Source: Thelephora terrestris (lineage: Eukaryota > Basidiomycota > Agaricomycetes > Thelephorales > Thelephoraceae). From it: DNA of 64,000 bases. The first letter of the stretch is position 1. Each line of letters opens with the position of its first letter. The translations under genes and the position numbers were made by a program. This document shows positions 35,901 through 48,578 of this stretch, one piece after another. The stretch covers positions 2,480,001-2,544,000 of the forward strand of contig WIUZ02000001.1 in the NCBI GenBank assembly GCA_015956445.1, in the 5' to 3' direction. The notes under the pieces were generated by a model. That model was not told the origin of the DNA, searched no databases, and saw only the letters and a list, made by a program, of their open reading frames with translations.

Positions 35901-37009
35901 ACAGTTGGAGCTCAAGGCCAACGAAATCCGAAGTTTGAGCACCACCATTGATAGCCTGAAGAGCGTCAACGAGGAACTTAAGGTTTGTCACTTTTCCATT
36001 CAGCAGTCAGTCCTACAGGTGGGATGAGTGCTGATCACCTGATAGCGAGCATTTGCTGTCACCTCTGCCGGAATTGAGGGTGGTAAAAACCTCGCGGAGA
36101 GCGCCCAGGACCTCGAACGGGCTCGGAAGGCTATCAGCGTCCAGCTCGCTGAGTTCGACGGAGTTAAGAAGAACCTCATGCGAGATCTACAGAATCGCTG
36201 CGAGAAGGTAAAGTTCATGCATCATTCCACTCACGTGAGTCTCTGACCTGTTTGTCAGGTGGTTGAGCTGGAGATTCAGCTGGACGAAATCCGTGAACAG
36301 TACAACAATGTGATCCGAAACAGCAACAGTAAGGCTCAGCAGAAGAAGATGGCGTTCTTGGAAAGGAACCTTGAACAGTTGACGCTTGTTCAGAAACAGG
36401 TCAGTGGTTCTCTCGTAAAGTGGCAACAGCGGGGGGCGGAGATTCTGACCTAGACCCGTTAATACGGTTCCTTTCATGTAGCTCGTCGATCAGAACACGG
36501 GATTGAAGAAGGAAGCCGGCATCGCCGAGCGGAAGTTATTTGCGAGGAACGAGCGGATCCAAAACCTCGAAGCCCTACTCCAAGATGCTGATCGTCGGCT
36601 TGCGATCCAGAACCAGAAGTTTGAAGCTCAATTACAGGCGGTGAAAGAACGGTTGGATCAAGCGCGAGGTGTGTCATTCGGAAGAAAATCGGTATAAGGT
36701 GTCGATTAACGGTTCCTGACTGGGCTTTATTTAGCGCAAAAAGCTGTGGCATCGAGTCCCCTGACCTTCGGGCGAATTGCCAAGCCACTGCGGGGTGGCG
36801 GGGGCGGTCCAACAACTACGGCCGGTGCGCCACAACCAATAAGTGGCGGCGGGGCGAACCCACTTACACGGTTACAAGCCGAAGAGACGGGTGGCGGTGA
36901 GTAGTTTTTCGTTTCGGGTTGATTACCTTTTCATATGAGCGAGCTGCTGACGTGTGGATCACGTCCAGCGAAGCGACAGTCGTGGTTCTTCAATTCTCAG
37001 CGAGGGTGA
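32941..37009 (+). CDS. Kinesin-1 heavy chain (conventional kinesin)
   Basis: Plus-end motor for long-range transport of vesicles, nuclei and dynein in hyphae. The ATG at 32941 starts [12 protein letters not shown]; the next exon reads [20 protein letters not shown]. The P-loop is [16 protein letters not shown] (33370-33425). Further motor pieces are [31 protein letters not shown] (switch I) and [18 protein letters not shown] (switch II), then [17 protein letters not shown] before the neck. The stalk is a long coiled coil. The tail contains [15 protein letters not shown], the IAK autoinhibitory motif. A last intron (donor GTGAGT, acceptor CGTCCAG) joins ETGGG to [13 protein letters not shown] with TGA at 37007-37009, matching the fungal kinesin-1 end (KRTSWFF-type). 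Without that intron the frame would stop a few codons later at a TAG. Fungal kinesin-1 works without light chains. Confidence 0.93.
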
Positions 37010-37737
37010 TGGATGGGTTGCATGGTAGACTCGAGGGTGGTGTATTATTATATAAGACGTGTTCCAGTTGGAGATCTGATAGGACTATAATCATTTGGCG
37101 TGAGCACGCACGAAACGGAGCGCTGAGGGTGAATATTTTCTTTAATTTTTAGTGAAATTTCGTTCCGTGTTTCATGTGTAAGACACGTGTATAGAATGAA
37201 GGCGGCCATCACGATCGGGAAACGTTACTTCGCCTAAACAGCCTCCGCGTCCTGGGTTAGCTCAAAGCTGCCTCTCGACCTATACTTGTATTTCACCTTA
37301 CCAACTGCCGTCGCTCCCTTGGATGCAACCCCAATAATCTCCCCTTTTTTCCTTTTTCTCTCTACTCTATAATTTTGCGGGCCAACTCCACTGCGTCTCC
37401 TTCGCTTGCCATATTCCCCGTCCTAAACTCAAGTGCGTGCTCCCCCTATTATCCACCTTCTCCTGCCTCGTGTCTATACCGCTCCCGCGACGTAATTTGC
37501 CAGCAGGCGATCGATGTCACGGCCTATCGACTATCGCCTGTCCGTTGGCACCTTCAAATTTACCTCCGTCTGAACCCCCCTTCTCTTCCAAGTTCCAACT
37601 CGTCCAATTAACCGCGCCCACCAGATTAATAACCCTCCCTCCCGTCCTACCCAGCCTCTGAGCCCGCGTTTCCCGCTACTGTCGCCGCATATATCCAGGG
37701 TCTGAACGAGATTCCTGCTCGACAGACCAACTCTTCC
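37010..37737. other. Intergenic stretch, kinesin-1 to Pumilio gene
   Basis: 728 bases. The first part is kinesin-1 3' UTR. From about 37315 the plus strand becomes strongly pyrimidine-rich (runs such as CTCCCCTTTTTTCC), which in fungi often marks the core promoter and 5' leader; this fits the start of the Pumilio gene at 37738. No other gene is seen. Confidence 0.55.
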
Positions 37738-40611
37738 ATGTCAGGAAATCACGAGACGACACCCAGGAAACCCTCTAGCTCGTCCTCCCAATCCCTTGGC
37801 CCTTCGCCCTCAGGCTCCCCCAACAATGTGAGTCTATTCTCCGTTTGGTTAGACGGTCCGACTTCTTACGCGCCCCTCCCTCCAGACTCAACGCAAGCTC
37901 GGTCACCACATGCTACTCGGCGTAGCTCCCAACCCAGGCCTCAAGGGCTTCAACTCTGGCTGGCAGGTGCTGTTATCCCCGCTTAGTGCCCCGTCAATCG
38001 CATTTTCCACTTACCTGTGACGCGTGACGCTTTAGGTCTGGCCGAATTCGAACGCGACTTCTAAACGTAATGCGTCTATCTCGTCAGCCGCCAGCGTTAC
38101 CGATAGGTCACCCTCTCAAAAGGACAGTGCCTATCAATCCTGGAATTCCCGGAACGGGACAAGCTGGGATGACAGCAAGGTCCGCGGCTTCTCTCTTTGC
38201 TTTTATTGAGCGTCGTCCAAATAATAGTCTTTCTATCCCCATTCCCTCAGGAGTCCCATTCTATGACCTTACATCCCGGTCGGCAAAGGCCGTCATTTGG
38301 TCCAGCTCGGACGGTGCGTTGGGTCCCGCCTTCCTTCCACCAACCACGACACGTCGTAGCTATATGCGCCATGCTGACCGCCTCCCTTTCCTATTTTCAG
38401 GATGACCGATACACCAAAGCTGGCCAGCATTCCCCGCAGTGGCTAGACAACGGTCTCGGGAAGGAAGCACCCAAATTTCCCTCCAACTCTCCTACGAAGC
38501 AAGTAGGCAATTTCGGTATGTTCCCTAGTCGCTCCCGCTGTCTATTCTTGATATCTGAGGATCTGATGCGTCGCTAGTTTATGATTCAGTTCATACCAGC
38601 TCCTTCGTCGACAATGAGCTGTCGCTTGGAATGCGTGGTATGGTCGTCGAGGACGACTACAACACGCAAAACATCCGTCACACGAACGGCAATCAAGGTT
38701 CAGTCCCGCACATTCGTGCGCCACCACTCCAAGGTCGTTCCCCATACAATACCTTTCCGCAACCGGATTTATCGAGTGCCTATTATCCAAGTACGCGCCA
38801 CGTACAATTGTGCCGTGATCGGCTGTTGAATTCTCCGTTTCTCACAGATAATGCCGGATCACAAGCGCTGTACCCGGGGATTGGGCCACAAGGAATGTAT
38901 CCCCCGGAACTCCATAGCCCGCAGTCCGCCGTGTTCTATGATTATGGCGCTCCGCCACGACCTCCAGCATCCCAGTTCTACTACCCTCCCCAACCCATTG
39001 TGTATGCTGGTCACTCCCCGATGCTGAGTCCTGCGCTCCCGGCCGGCATCGCTGACAAGAAGCGAGAACTCCAGACGTTGATGTATCCTCCTTCCATGCG
39101 TTCGACCCCATCACCTCATACTCAGGGTTATTCCTTGGACTACAACCCTTCCGTCGGACTTCTTGTTCCCGCGATGTATGGCCTGAATAGTCCTCATGGG
39201 TTCCCTCAAGGCATGCGTACAGGAAGGAGGGAGGACTCTGTTCCCCTTAGAAGCCCACTCTTGGAGGATTTCCGCACCAACAAGACTCGCAAGTGGGAGT
39301 TGAGAGATATCTTTGGATATATTGTCGAGTTCAGCGGTGATCAGCATGGCTCGCGTTTCATCCAGCAAAAGCTCGAGTCTGCCACCAGCGATGAGAAGGA
39401 GATTATTTTCAACGAGATCGTCCCTCATAACGCCCTACAGCTCATCCAGGACGTTTTTGGAAACTATGTTATCCAGAAGCTATTCGAGTATGGAACCCAG
39501 ATTCAGAAAACCGCCCTAGCGAATACCATGGAAGGGCACGTTCTTCAGCTCTCTCTCCAGATGTATGGATGCCGTGTGGTCCAGAAGGTAAATCGGCTCT
39601 CTCCTGCTGACGTCTTCTCAATCTGATGCCTCGCTTCCCCGTTTAGGCCGTTGAATACATTCTTCCTGATCAACAAGCCTCCTTCGTCAGGGAAATCGAC
39701 GCTCACGTCCTCAAGTGCGTTAAAGACGCAAATGGTAACCACGTGAGTGTCTATCTTTTGATTGAGCGGATAAAATCTCAACTTCCTTTCTTCCCTATCT
39801 TACCTGCAGGTCGTTCAAAAGCTGATAGAGCGGGTTTCTCCCGATCGCTTGGAATTCGTCAACGCATTCCGCGGAAACGTATATGAACTTTCGACACATC
39901 CATACGGCTGTCGTGTGTTGCAGAGGTGTTTTGAACATCTCCCAGAGGAACAGACAAGGCCTCTGCTAGATGAGCTTCACAAATACACCACCAACCTCAT
40001 GCAAGACCAGTTTGGGGTAGGCCTGTCACACTAGGTGGTTGACCACTGCTCACTAGATCGTTTCTAGAATTACGTCGTTCAATTCGTCCTCGAGCATGGA
40101 AACGTCCACGATCGCTCTCTCATGGTCTCCAAGCTCCGCGGCCAGATGCTAAACATGTCTCGACACAAGTTCGCTTCAAACGTCTGCGAGAAGGCTCTCG
40201 TTACCGCTGACCCAGAGAGTCGACGTTTATTGATCGAAGAGATCATGTCTCCGAAGCAGGACGGGGTTAGTCCGATTGTGACCATGATGAAAGATCAGTT
40301 TGCTAGTGCGTCAACCTTGTGATGATCGCAACTTGCCCTATTCCTGACGGTCGTTATTGTAGACTACGTTCTGCAACGAGCTCTCTCCGTCGCTGAAGGA
40401 GAGCAAAGGGAGCTTTTGATTGGCAAGATCAGGCCTCAGCTCACGAGCATGCGCCGATATTCCAGTGCATACAGCAAACATCTTATCTCCAGTGAGCTAG
40501 ACCTCTCTCGTTGCCCTTTCTCGTTGTGCTGACCAAAGAAACTATCCAGTCGAACGCCTGATTGAAAAATGCTCTCAAGGGCTTCCAGACACAACTACAA
40601 CAACAGGATAA
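37738..40611 (+). CDS. Pumilio (PUF) family RNA-binding protein
   Basis: Sequence-specific binder of mRNA 3' UTRs that controls stability and translation. The ATG at 37738 starts [19 protein letters not shown], opening a long disordered Ser/Pro/Tyr-rich half spread over several small exons. The PUF domain begins with [19 protein letters not shown] and has all eight repeats: [49 protein letters not shown] and ANYVLQR are the base-contacting helices in order. It ends with the C-terminal helix [20 protein letters not shown], with TAA at 40609-40611. The contact residues equal those of human PUM1, predicting recognition of UGUANAUA. The N-terminal exon borders (37830-38840) are uncertain; the repeat region is clear. 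Confidence 0.92.
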
Positions 40612-41486
40612 ACATGGCGGCACCCGATTCAAACTCATACGCAACTTCTATCATACCTGCAACAGCATCACAATCAAGTATTCCCCGAACCCAGCCACAA
40701 TGCATCTTCCCCTGTTTTCCATTCGTTTCCTCTCTCTATTGTCTGCGTTCCTCCTAATATTTTGCGCTTTCCGAAGTTGGATATTGCTTTTTAACAAGCA
40801 GTTCGGACTGTTCACCATTCATTATCTTTGCTCCCCTTTGGCCAGTCGTTTTTGACGTTCTTTGAATGTTGGATAATGCACCACAGCTTTCTGCACGTAC
40901 GATACATCATTCTGTTTTAGTTTTGGTTCTATCTGCCAAAGTTTCGTAATGCTTGGTCGTCGCTCTCTATCTCCTATCGTACTCGTTAAACCTCCTGCAA
41001 TGTCCATTCGCGCACACATTCGCTATCGCCATTCACATTCTTTCCGGTTACTCCCCTAGTTCTTGGTTTCTTTGAACCGCCGTTAATCGTTGTTTGTGGT
41101 ACCTATATCCACCCGCGTCCGAGTCTATCTATTTATTTGTGCGGTCTCGGGGGTGGTGTGAGAGATGGATCGATAGTGCGACTCCGCTGCGAGTGGGTTA
41201 TTTGGCGCGGAGGCAGAGTCTGACGTGTTTGTTCACACGTAGCAGACCGTCCGGATTTGGCGAGAGAGCCATCATTCAGACATCGCCCTCATTACGTCCC
41301 TCCTACACTGCTCTCCGACGACAATTTCTTGACCCTCGTGGTGGGCAAGGTAGAGAGAGTAGCCTGTCAAGAGCGCAACCTCACCTTCGGCTTTTTCCAA
41401 ATATTCCGGCAGTTTTCTAACACCTCCGTTTCGTTTTGCCTCGGGGACCGGCCGAATCTCTCGGAAACCCTCGTGCGTAGCTTAAA
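40612..41486. other. Intergenic stretch, Pumilio gene to SEC16
   Basis: 875 bases with the Pumilio 3' UTR and the SEC16 promoter and leader. No TGTANATA element was noticed in the first part, so there is no sign of direct self-regulation. Short open frames at 41094-41420 have no family resemblance. Confidence 0.5.
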
Positions 41487-44400
41487 ATGAGCACTGTCCA
41501 AGAGGCCGCCTCGCTTTTTGGTTCGGGCCCAGACGAGGCATTGGACCCGTTTAGATCTGTCGTCAGCTCTTCTTCGAACCCGGTCGAGGAGTCTAGTTTG
41601 TTCTCCCCACCGCCCTCCACTACAACGAATACGAATTTCACCTCGGTCCAAGGAAAGGTTACAACCTCGAAAGCGCACGATTATCAGCCCGCGGATGACC
41701 TGTTCAGCGGCGCGCCTTCAAATGGAACTGACGATCTATTCAGCGCGGGAAGTACATCGGATTCGGATTGGCTTGCAACCGGAAGTGCGGATGTGGACGC
41801 CGGTGGTACGCATGGAGGGTACTCGGATTATTCGAACTACACCAACATGGGTTCCTCGGGCGCTGTAAACCAAAGCCAGGGCCGGTCAGCGTACGAGCAG
41901 GTCCAGCAGCAGCAACATTTCCAGGCTTATGGTAACAGTAAGTGCTCCTTGTATCTCCCACGCTGCGATTTTGTTTACCAGTACCTCTAGCCTACCAGAG
42001 TTCTTACGATCCCCAAAACCAATATGCAGCTCCGAGTTCGTATCAGCCACCCGGTTTGCACTTTCCGTATACACATCAGGATTATGGCGCTAACCACACG
42101 CCGAGCAGCTCAAAGTTCCACTTATTCAACGCAGAGTTATAATTACGGCCCGGCCACACAGCACTCTGCATACGCTTCGCCTCAACAGACGACGACCCAT
42201 CTCAAATCTGCAGCTTGGAACCCAGCGTCGGATGCTTATGATCCATACAAACCGAACCAAGCCGCAACGCAGTCGAACCTTTATCCTTTATCGACCTATG
42301 ACCCTTACAAACCCTCAACCATTCCAAATCCCCCAACCCAATCAGCGTACGACCCATACAATGCCCAGGTACAGCAGGCTCCCCCCGTTCACGCGACTCA
42401 CGACCCATATAAGCCACCTATTCAGACTGGTTCCTCCATTCAGAGTCGATCGACACCTGCGTACGGTGCATTGAACAATTCCTCAAGCGCTTACACAAAA
42501 CCTCCGGTCCCCCCAGTTCCGTTACCTCCGAGAGTCACCGCAGAGTCGTTCAGGACGAACACTTCAAACGCATATGATCCCCCAATGCTCCCAACCAAAA
42601 CCAAACGGCTTCCTTCGGGCTGGGGATCCTCGACGACCTCTTCTACGCACGCGCCGTCGTTCCCTCCCCCGTCACCAGTGGTCTCCAACACCCCACTAGC
42701 TCCTCCGCGCAGGGATACCGCTTCAGTTGGCCCTCCCCTACGGGCTGACACTTCATCAGTTGGGCCACCCCCCCGCAGGGTCGACTCTCCCGCAAATCAA
42801 AGTAATATCAAGTCTCCAGGTCTCCCTCCACCTTCGTCCCGACCCCCATCAAGGCAGGTTACCCGGGGAACCGGAGTCGCCCGTCCCCCTCCTCCACCTC
42901 TTCCTTCTTCCAGGCAGGTCCTCGCAGGTCCTATCGTTCAGACTCCTCAGCAGCAAGGTTACACCCAACAGAGGGTGGATTCCCCGGGCCCAGGAGCTCA
43001 AAGGAATTGGACTGCTTCTCCGGAGTATACGGCGATGAGCCCGGAGAAGTCACCCGAAAGGGTGATACCTCAGCCGGAACAAACTCCAGCCGAACGGGAT
43101 CCTGAGATTCCGTTTGATGACTTTGGTGACCCGGAAGCTTGGGCCGTTGATGCGAACGAGGTTACGCCTATCACATATCCTAACGCTTCTCTGGGGCTCT
43201 CATGGAATCATGAAGGCGGACCCAACCCTTCAACTGCTCGTCAACCGGACTACGTAGCACCCGAAGATGACGACGTCGGAGATGTGACGGTTACAGATAC
43301 CCCTCAACCTGAGCGGCAACAAATTACCTCTTCACACTCTCGGGCGAGCTCATACGATAGGGTGCGGGTGAACGACGGGTTTACTTCTCCCCCAAAACAG
43401 ATCGCGCCACCTCCCGATCCATATAGACCGACCGGCTCTACGGTCCAACGCCCGCCCCCGGCGAGCCAGCTTGTTCCCCCGCCAATACAAGCGACTTCTA
43501 CTCTGTATGACCCATACAAACCTAGTGTATCATCTACCCCGGTCTCAGCTCCTGGTCCGACACCTTCCTCTCCGCCAGTCAACGGACATGGCTCGCGTCC
43601 TGGCTCCTTGCGAAGCAGCTTAGAATCTACCCGACCACACATATCGCAGTATGACTATACACCATCAGTCCGGTCCTCTTCTCCGGCTTCCATTCGCTCT
43701 CAACCTGGAACCTATGTATCTTCGGCTTTGAAATCGGAATACGTCTCTTCCCCTTATGACCCTTACGCTTCTTCCAACAGGAAACGCTCAGCCACGAGTG
43801 GGACCCTCTCATCTGTTACGTCAGAAGCGTACACGCCCCGCCGCCAATCTAGCGAGGTTCAGGATCACGCATCGTACGGTTCCAAGTTCGGACACCCAGA
43901 CCGGCCCTCGTCGAGAACGGACTCACTTTTGGTTTCCCCCACGTACCCGACTTATGCTCCGTCTCCGTCTCTCCTCGGCACAAACGATCCTCTGGGGAGA
44001 TCTTCGGCTCGGATACCAGTCATCAGTTTCGGGTTTGGTGGTAGAGTCGTGACGTGCTTCCATGGTGCGGATATGTCGAGCGCTGGATTCGACGTCGCAT
44101 TGTCTTCGAGGCAGTCAAGGGAAATTCACATTCGTTCCTTGCACAGTTTGATTCCACAGTCTGCACTGGAAGGCTCGACTGTGGTTTATCCTGGACCTTT
44201 GTTTGGAGACTCTGGATCACCTACCGTCAGTCTGGTACGAGGAGCTTCCACGCAGGCAAAGACAAAGAAAGCCAAGGTTATGAAGTACCTCGAGGACAGA
44301 ATCTCCGAGTTATCGAATGTGGTTGCGTATGCTAGCACTGGTCTACTTGAACATGGGAAAAGTGAAGGCAGACTTGCTCTGTTTAGTCTACTCAAGGTAC

Positions 44401-47223
44401 TGGTGGAAAATGACGGGAAGTTGAACGGGACGTGAGTCACGATCGACGCTCCAACCATTTATACGCGTGCTAAATGTTCGATTAGCGCAGAGATCGACAA
44501 AGCTGTGCGAAGGGCTTTGGTACCTCGTCTTGGACATGATGTGGATTCTGATCTGGCCAAATTTTCGACACCCGCGGACGGATTTGGCGCGCCGGGGAGT
44601 CTCGCGTCGAACGAGTCGCCTATATCCGTCACGACTTTGAATTCCTCCGCTTTGGAGAAAATTCAAGACTTCCTGATCCGGGGAGAACGCCGACAGGCCT
44701 GCCATTATGCGTTGGACGAGAAGCTCTGGGCACATGCCATGGTGATCGCCAGCAGCATTGATCGCGAAGCATGGCAGGAGACCGTCAAAGAATTCATCCG
44801 TGCTGAGCTTGGGTCGAGAGAAGTTCAGGACGAGAAAGTCAGACCAAACGACTCGAGAAGAGGCTCTTTGTCTGCCTCAACATCAAACGGTCGCGAGAGT
44901 TTGAAGGTGGCGTATAGTTTGTTTGCAGGGCAGGGTGCGGCTTCTGGTATTACACTCCCTCACATCTTGTAACAACTGGCTGACTTTTGGCTTTAGTACA
45001 GGCAATGCTTCCTCCCTCCCCACTTTCTCGAGCGGTTGAGAACAAACTCGCCCCTCCTCTGCCTGCTCCCCTCGGCATCACGCCCATTTCCCCCAATTTC
45101 CCAGGTAATGTGCCAACGGACCTTCCTGTGGAGGTGCTGGCGAAGTGGTCCGAGACCGTTGCGATGATGATATCCAATCCGACGTCACCTGAAACCTCCG
45201 CTGCCTTAACTGCGATCGGCGACCACTTGAGTGCTAATCAGTGGATAGAGGCTGCTCATGTTTGGTATGGATCAAACCCGCGCATCCACCTTCATTACTG
45301 GTATTTATATGCCTATTTGCAGTTATCTGTTGTCTCCACAGACCTCCAAACTCGGTGGACTTGGATCCCCCACGACTCGTTTTGTACTTGTTGGATCTGC
45401 CAGCCCTACTGTAATTGCCACCTTCAGCAAGGACCCGGACTCCATGATCCTTTCCGAGATCGTGGAGTTCGCCTACTCACTCTCTACGTCGCCGAAAGGA
45501 CAAGAGCCGTTCCCTGGACTTCCCCACTTGCAGCCGTACAGATTGATTCGTGCTCACCAGCTAGCTGAGCTGGGACACGTCTCACTCGCAACAAGGTATG
45601 GGGATTCAATATGGAGTCGAACGCGGGGCTGATCTCCATGTAGATACTGCGATGCAATCACCGCATCAGTCAACCGGGCCTCTATTCACTTTACACCGAC
45701 ATTTATTGCATTGCTGAGAGAATTTTCTACTCGTCTGGTTGCTGCCCCGTCTCTGGACAAGTCTGGCTCATGGATTGCTGGAAGTCTCAGCAAACCAAGT
45801 CTAGATAGAGTTGGCGGATGGCTCGGGGGCCAGTTCACGAAGTTTATTGCTGGAGAAGGGGATTCCTCGCCCGCGGAGGAGCAGAAGCCTGCACTCGCAC
45901 AGGGGCCATTCTCGCATTATAGCTCGATATCTACGACAGACCTGCAATCGCCCCACACGGGCCCTCAAGCAGCCACCCCGAACCAGTACTCTTCCGTCGC
46001 ACCGCCAAGAACTGGGTCCGCAGTGGACCTCAGGACGATGACTGGCAGCCCTCATCTTCCCATCAATCGGTCTTCCTCCGCCATGGACCATATCCGTCCC
46101 CAAGAACGCCAGCATCCTGTGCAACGGCTTGCTTCCGCTGGAGCTTCGACCACGAATTTCAGCGTCCCCCCCGCGTCTACCTACAGAATGAACGGAATAA
46201 CGAACGGCTACGGTCACCGTCAGCAAACCAGTTCTGGTCTGACCTCGGGCGAGAATAGCCCCAACATCGGGAACGACGAGAGTGACGGACCACCGCGAAG
46301 CCCGTGGTGGGACTCTCTAAAGTCGTCGGATATGCAAACCCCAACCGCCGCTACGTTCCAACTGCAGGGTGGCGAGGACACGGGAAACTTTGTCTCGCTC
46401 ATGGACGATGTCCCTCTGCCGAGCGTTTCCTCTTCTCATAGGAGCACCCCACAAGTCGTTCCGGAGGAGGAAGATGAGGAAGACTTGGGCTTTGGGAATA
46501 ACGCGAGCAAGAGGAGACAAACCTCCGGTAGCGAAGGCAATACCAATAACGCGAATAGACCAGCAGCAACGGAGAACAAGGACTCGCGACCAGCCCTAAA
46601 AATCCAGGCAACCAAGAGTGGTATGTGATCTCCTATAGGCGATGTCGTACAACCGTTCACTCCCAAGTCGTACAGAGGGTGACAAACCAGCGCCGGGTTC
46701 TTGGCTCAGTCGATGGTGGAAGAAAGAGGGCAACGGTCCCATCAAAGCCAACCTGGGAGAAGAGACCGCCTTTTACTACGATAAGGACCTCAAGAAGTGG
46801 GTCAACAAAAAGGTATAGTGACTAGTGTTCTGACGACTGCGTCTCTTGCCTGACCTTTACTTCTAGCCCGGAGCAGACGTACAGAAACCTTCACCGACTC
46901 CCCCGCCTCCTAGGGCGCAGACAACGTCTCCAGGAAAGATGGAAAAACCCCCGCCATCCCCGGGAAACCTTCCTCCTCCTCCACCGCGGCCAGCTTCTGC
47001 TGTTGACCTTTCATCACCGCCGCGTACGAGGGTCAAGTCGAACCTGGCGCCGGACAATACGCGATCCGTACCACCAACACCTGCGAGCAACGAGACAGGG
47101 TTCCTCCAGCCGCCGATTCCTCCAAGTCGACCTCGCTCTCAAGCATCGAAGAAAAACGTCCGTAGTAGATACGTTGACGTCTTCCAACAATCAAACTCAA
47201 CATCACCCGCACCCCCATCTTAG
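41487..47223 (+). CDS. SEC16: SEC16, COPII scaffold at ER exit sites
   Basis: Sec16 is the large peripheral scaffold that organises COPII coat assembly on the ER. The ATG at 41487 opens [20 protein letters not shown]. The N-terminal half is disordered and Pro/Ser/Tyr-rich with seven DPY-type repeats (42234-43772). The central conserved domain begins [19 protein letters not shown] and continues [27 protein letters not shown] and [20 protein letters not shown], then [20 protein letters not shown] and [21 protein letters not shown] (the ACE1-type helical unit that binds Sec13), and [14 protein letters not shown]. The second helical half has LITGG-free helices such as [13 protein letters not shown]. 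The C-tail is Pro-rich and carries KKWVNKK followed by basic and Ser-rich sequence, ending NSTSPAPPS with TAG at 47221-47223. About 1,800 residues. It is convergent with OST3 (227 bases). Confidence 0.9.
42234..43772 (+). repeat. Seven dispersed DPY(K)P-type motifs in SEC16
   Basis: Translated motifs, in order: AYDPYKP (42234-42254), TYDPYKP (about 42294-42314), AYDPYNA (about 42346), HDPYKPP (about 42398), PDPYRPT (about 43413), YDPYKPS (about 43506) and YDPYASS (about 43756). The first four lie within 190 bases. They sit in the disordered N-terminal half and look like a short linear motif repeated for multivalent binding; the partner is unknown. Confidence 0.8.
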
Positions 47224-47450
47224 TGTACACATTTTCAATATTCAGTAACTGTTCACAGAAAGCCTCCATTCTTGATCTTCCGTTTTTTTGGTCTTTATGC
47301 TAGCATCTCCCGCAGTTTGTCTCTGATAGGAGTTGAGCCTGAGTTCTTTTGTTGAACCCTTATAATGCTTATAATATTTCTGCATTCGAGAACTTTGTCT
47401 ACACTATGAGAAGAACATCTTGAAAGGATAACCTGTGGTGGCAAGACACA

Positions 47451-48578
47451 TCAGTGAAAGGTCTGTGGATCAGGTCGGCTGTGCTGACCTCGGTTTTTGA
47501 ACCTGAAGAGACTGAGAAGCGAGGAATAAATGAAGGCGATGATGAGGATCAGGGTGTAGATCTGCACTCGCTGACGTGCAGGCGATACGTATGGTGTGAC
47601 GAGGACCAGGGCAAGGAAAGCACTGGCTAGAGAACCGTCTAAAGGATCGTGGTTAGTACTGAAGGATAAAATAAGGGACACATGAAGCTTACAGATGATT
47701 GCAACCATCTGAACCTCCTTTCCATATTGATTGGAGTGCCCCTGAGCCAACCACTGTCCGTTTTGCATTTCCCAGGGTGAGCCTCGTATTTGAACGAACA
47801 TAAGACCTCCCATGAAAGCAAGCGAGGGAACAACGGTCATGATTACCCATATAAGACGGCCGGTAAGAACGGGCTTGCAGAAACGGGCGAACAGCAGCAA
47901 GGCTGCAGCAGATAATATGGTTGAGGCAACCTTTCCCCAGTTGATGGGTGCTCGGTAAGGGATCGGGATGGGCGTGTGGTGCGAGAGTTGCTCGGCGAGA
48001 GGAGCTGGGTCGAACCCGTTGGAGAAGTCGTACTTGGATGGGTCAGTCTTTCCACTAGCAAGTTTCCTGGACCCTTCAGCTGCTGGGTAAACTGATACTA
48101 CCGGGGCAGACATGAGGTTCAGCTGCGATAGTGGTGTAAATATGCAGTCACCTCGCAATTAGTTTCATGATTCATGACTCACCTTCTGGAACACAGACTG
48201 AGCGTTGTCAAAATCTATGGTAGCAAAGAAGTGGGTGTTTCTGTGCTCTGTGGGCGCTTTGGTCCAAGCCTTTGCTACGGTGTCCCAAGCAGGATTGAAC
48301 TCCCTAAGCGACAAGATGAGTGGATGTAATGAAGGATTGAGTACAGGCACATACTTGCATGGGCTACACTTCCTTCGCTTGTCCATGGCCGTAAACTGGA
48401 TAGCAGCTGACCATGTTCTCTTGGGATGTGTGAGCAAGTTGAATGTACTCTCGTCTAGCTTTATCACGCCATTGCCTGCAGCTGCGAGTTTCACAAGTTG
48501 ATTTCGCTCGGCTTCGAGCGTAGCTGAGACGAGAGTTAGCGGGAGGAGAAGGAGAGCGAGGAATGAAGTCCACAGCAT
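47451..48578 (-). CDS. OST3: OST3/OST6-type oligosaccharyltransferase subunit
   Basis: ER membrane subunit of oligosaccharyltransferase with a lumenal thioredoxin-like domain that holds substrate proteins as mixed disulfides during N-glycosylation. The ATG at 48578 gives a signal peptide (MLWTSFLALLLLPLTLVSA). The thioredoxin-like domain has YTSARRE-like leader WSAAIQFTAM and the CxxC site RKCSPCK, then EFNPAWDTVAKAWTKAP and FFATIDFDNAQSVFQK. A second exon reads LNLMSAPVVSVYPAAEG and SNGFDPAPLAEQLSHHTPI, followed by four membrane helices (GKVASTILSAAALLLFA; LIWVIMTVVPSLAFMGG; SLASAFLALVLVTPYVS; QIYTLILIIAFIYSSLL). It ends RPDPQTFH at 47451. The intron at 48304-48354 is 51 bases and stop-free; removing it restores the normal CSPC-KEFNPAW spacing. 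OST3 and OST6 cannot be told apart here. Confidence 0.9.
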
